Source of the DNA: Fidelibacterota bacterium UBA7303
GTDB lineage: Bacteria; Fidelibacterota; Marinisomatia; Marinisomatales; UBA1611
DNA length: 5,536 bases
NCBI GenBank assembly: GCA_002471805.1
Contig: DKQR01000030.1
Location: forward strand, 1-5,536
Reading direction: 5' to 3'
Shown here: one piece after another, positions 4,231 to 5,536 of the stretch
Position numbering within the stretch: position 1 is the stretch's first letter
Layout: every line of letters begins with the position of its first letter
Made by a program: the position numbers and the translations under genes
The notes under the pieces: generated by a model
Database searches by the model: none
What the model saw: only the letters and a program-made list of their open reading frames with translations
What the model was told of the DNA's origin: nothing

Positions 4231-5536
4231 ATGAATACTATGAAGAATTATTTCATTTGTTTCATCGCCAGTCTTGTAGCGATCTCCATCATGAATTGTG
4301 ATGATGCCAGTATTGCCTTTCCAGGTAATTATAAAGACCTGGATCAGAAAAACCCGATAAATGGTAGTGTTAATTGGTATGAAGGGTATGTAGGGGAGCA
4401 GGGCAAAGGAAAGTTAGATGAGAATAGCCAATCCGGCGTTCCTCTAGGATCGCTCAATGTTGAAGATGAGAATCCAGATGACGAGCATTCGTTTATAATT
4501 GTTGATCAGACGCCAATTTCATCAGCCTTTTCCGTCGCAAAAGTGGAGAACGATTGGGTATTAAAACTAAATACCGATGCCATTGATTATGAAGCGCTCA
4601 TTTCTAGTAACCAATCCAGTGATTTAACTGTTTCTATCAGGGCGACTGACGATAGTATTGAAAAATTATCAGGTGATTTTGAGGCTATAATTTCTGTAAT
4701 GAATGCTAATGAAAAACCAGGCTTTACAAACACCTACGACATCCCAACATCTGCTAATGAAGGTTACCCCTATGGGTTTGATATAGACTGGGCTGATCCT
4801 GATGCAGGTGATAACCTGGTATTCACAGTCGCAGCAAAACCAGGTTGGATTTCCTGGGAGAGTGATGGTGTTATTTTAGGAACTCCAGCTCAGAGTGATG
4901 TCGGCGGCAACAATGATGTTCGGCTTGTGGTCACGGATGAAGGCGGCTTGTATGCGCAGTATGACTTTTCAATTAACGTTATTGGCAACCAGGAACCCTC
5001 ATTCACAGGTAATAGACTGACAACTGCATTAGGTAACCTATTATATGAGCACCAGGTGACCTGGAATGATCCCAACCCCAATGACGATCTAACCTTTACT
5101 GTAAACTCTCATCCTGCCTGGCTTTCCTGGGATGCTAGCGGGAATTTAAGTGGACTCCCAGCCGAGAGTGATATTGGTGCTGCCAATACCGTTGAAATGA
5201 CAATTATGGATCAGTTAGGTAAATTTGATACAGAAACCTTCAGTATCAGTATAACTGATATAGTCACAGATGACTTTTTGATTGAAGATGAAAGCTATAT
5301 CAACGTATATGCCAAAGTATTTGACCTGAATCCATCCCAATCAGAAGATGGGACTTTAGACCTCGCAAATTCCGAAACGATTTCAGCCGTTTCATCTGGG
5401 GAAAACTCGGATACTACAGATACGACAACTGTGCCGGGCACAGTTTATACCAACCAGGTAGAAGCTACTTATACATTTTCTAGCTCTGACGTTGTCTATA
5501 CATATAGTGTTGATCCCAATCTCAGCCGACAGGCCC
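4231..5536 (+). CDS. Cell-surface protein with cadherin and cadherin-like (CADG/He_PIG) domains (3' partial)
   Basis: The frame is open from ATG 4231 to the window end (435 codons), so the C-terminus is missing. An in-frame TAA lies immediately before the ATG; ATG 4240 is an alternative start. Residues 4-23 are an export signal (K5, then a hydrophobic run) ending in N22-C23-D-D. This could be a lipoprotein signal, but N at -1 is atypical. Residues ~60-163 match a cadherin repeat: LDENS, a D-x-N acidic turn (79-81), IDYE (118-121), ATDD (138-141) and NANEKP (158-163), which correspond to the calcium-ligand motifs of cadherins. Two related domains follow at ~164-251 and ~253-344. They share W-x-DP, L-x-FTV, P-x-W-x-SW and a G-x-PA-x-SD turn, with tryptophans W187 and W278 spaced 91 residues, like dystroglycan-type cadherin-like / putative Ig domains. 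Residues 345-435 are unassigned and rich in S, T and D. The likely role is calcium-stabilised adhesion or binding at the cell surface, and a T9SS tail may lie beyond the edge. The substrate is unknown. Confidence 0.88.
   Translation, partial: MNTMKNYFICFIASLVAISIMNCDDASIAFPGNYKDLDQKNPINGSVNWYEGYVGEQGKGKLDENSQSGVPLGSLNVEDENPDDEHSFIIVDQTPISSAFSVAKVENDWVLKLNTDAIDYEALISSNQSSDLTVSIRATDDSIEKLSGDFEAIISVMNANEKPGFTNTYDIPTSANEGYPYGFDIDWADPDAGDNLVFTVAAKPGWISWESDGVILGTPAQSDVGGNNDVRLVVTDEGGLYAQYDFSINVIGNQEPSFTGNRLTTALGNLLYEHQVTWNDPNPNDDLTFTVNSHPAWLSWDASGNLSGLPAESDIGAANTVEMTIMDQLGKFDTETFSISITDIVTDDFLIEDESYINVYAKVFDLNPSQSEDGTLDLANSETISAVSSGENSDTTDTTTVPGTVYTNQVEATYTFSSSDVVYTYSVDPNLSRQA

Noticed and set aside
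4890..5081. Minus-strand 63-codon frame
   Set aside because: It lies inside the clear cadherin-like domain coding sequence on the + strand and shows no features of its own.

Overview
The window holds five protein-coding genes, all on the + strand, and both edge genes run off the window. No RNA genes, insertion sequences, attachment sites or CRISPR arrays were seen. The likely source is a Gram-negative bacterium of the FCB superphylum (Ignavibacteriota, Calditrichota or Neomarinimicrobiota-like, or Bacteroidota). Three things point there. The first gene ends in a type IX secretion (T9SS/Por) sorting domain with the typical YPNPFNP and G-V-Y-x-Y motifs. Gene starts lack clear Shine-Dalgarno sequences, and GTG and TTG starts are common. 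The third gene is a TPR / transmembrane / LuxR-like HTH protein of a kind common in that group. The exact phylum cannot be fixed from this sequence.

Layout: (1) 1-1182 is the 3' part of a secreted protein with about nine 29-residue W-x4-W repeats and a T9SS tail, followed by a hairpin at 1204-1223. (2) 1347-1790 is a small winged-helix DNA-binding protein. (3) 1857-3695 is a membrane regulator with signal peptide, periplasmic TPRs, one transmembrane helix, coiled coil and cytoplasmic HTH. (4) 3782-4054 is a 90-residue protein that is a free-standing paralogue of the last ~90 residues of gene 3. (5) 4231-5536 is the start of a cell-surface protein with one cadherin repeat and two dystroglycan-type cadherin-like domains, which the window edge cuts.

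The central three genes form a compact regulatory cluster: one soluble wHTH protein, one membrane-anchored HTH sensor-like protein, and one solo copy of the same HTH effector domain. They sit between two genes for exported surface proteins. A 10-bp element (TGCAGTAGTA) lies upstream of gene 2 and, inverted, abuts the start codon of gene 3 inside a nested dyad. The short intergenic gaps hold several more inverted repeats. A reasonable but unproven model is that the cluster senses an envelope signal through the TPR domain and controls itself and the neighbouring surface-protein genes.
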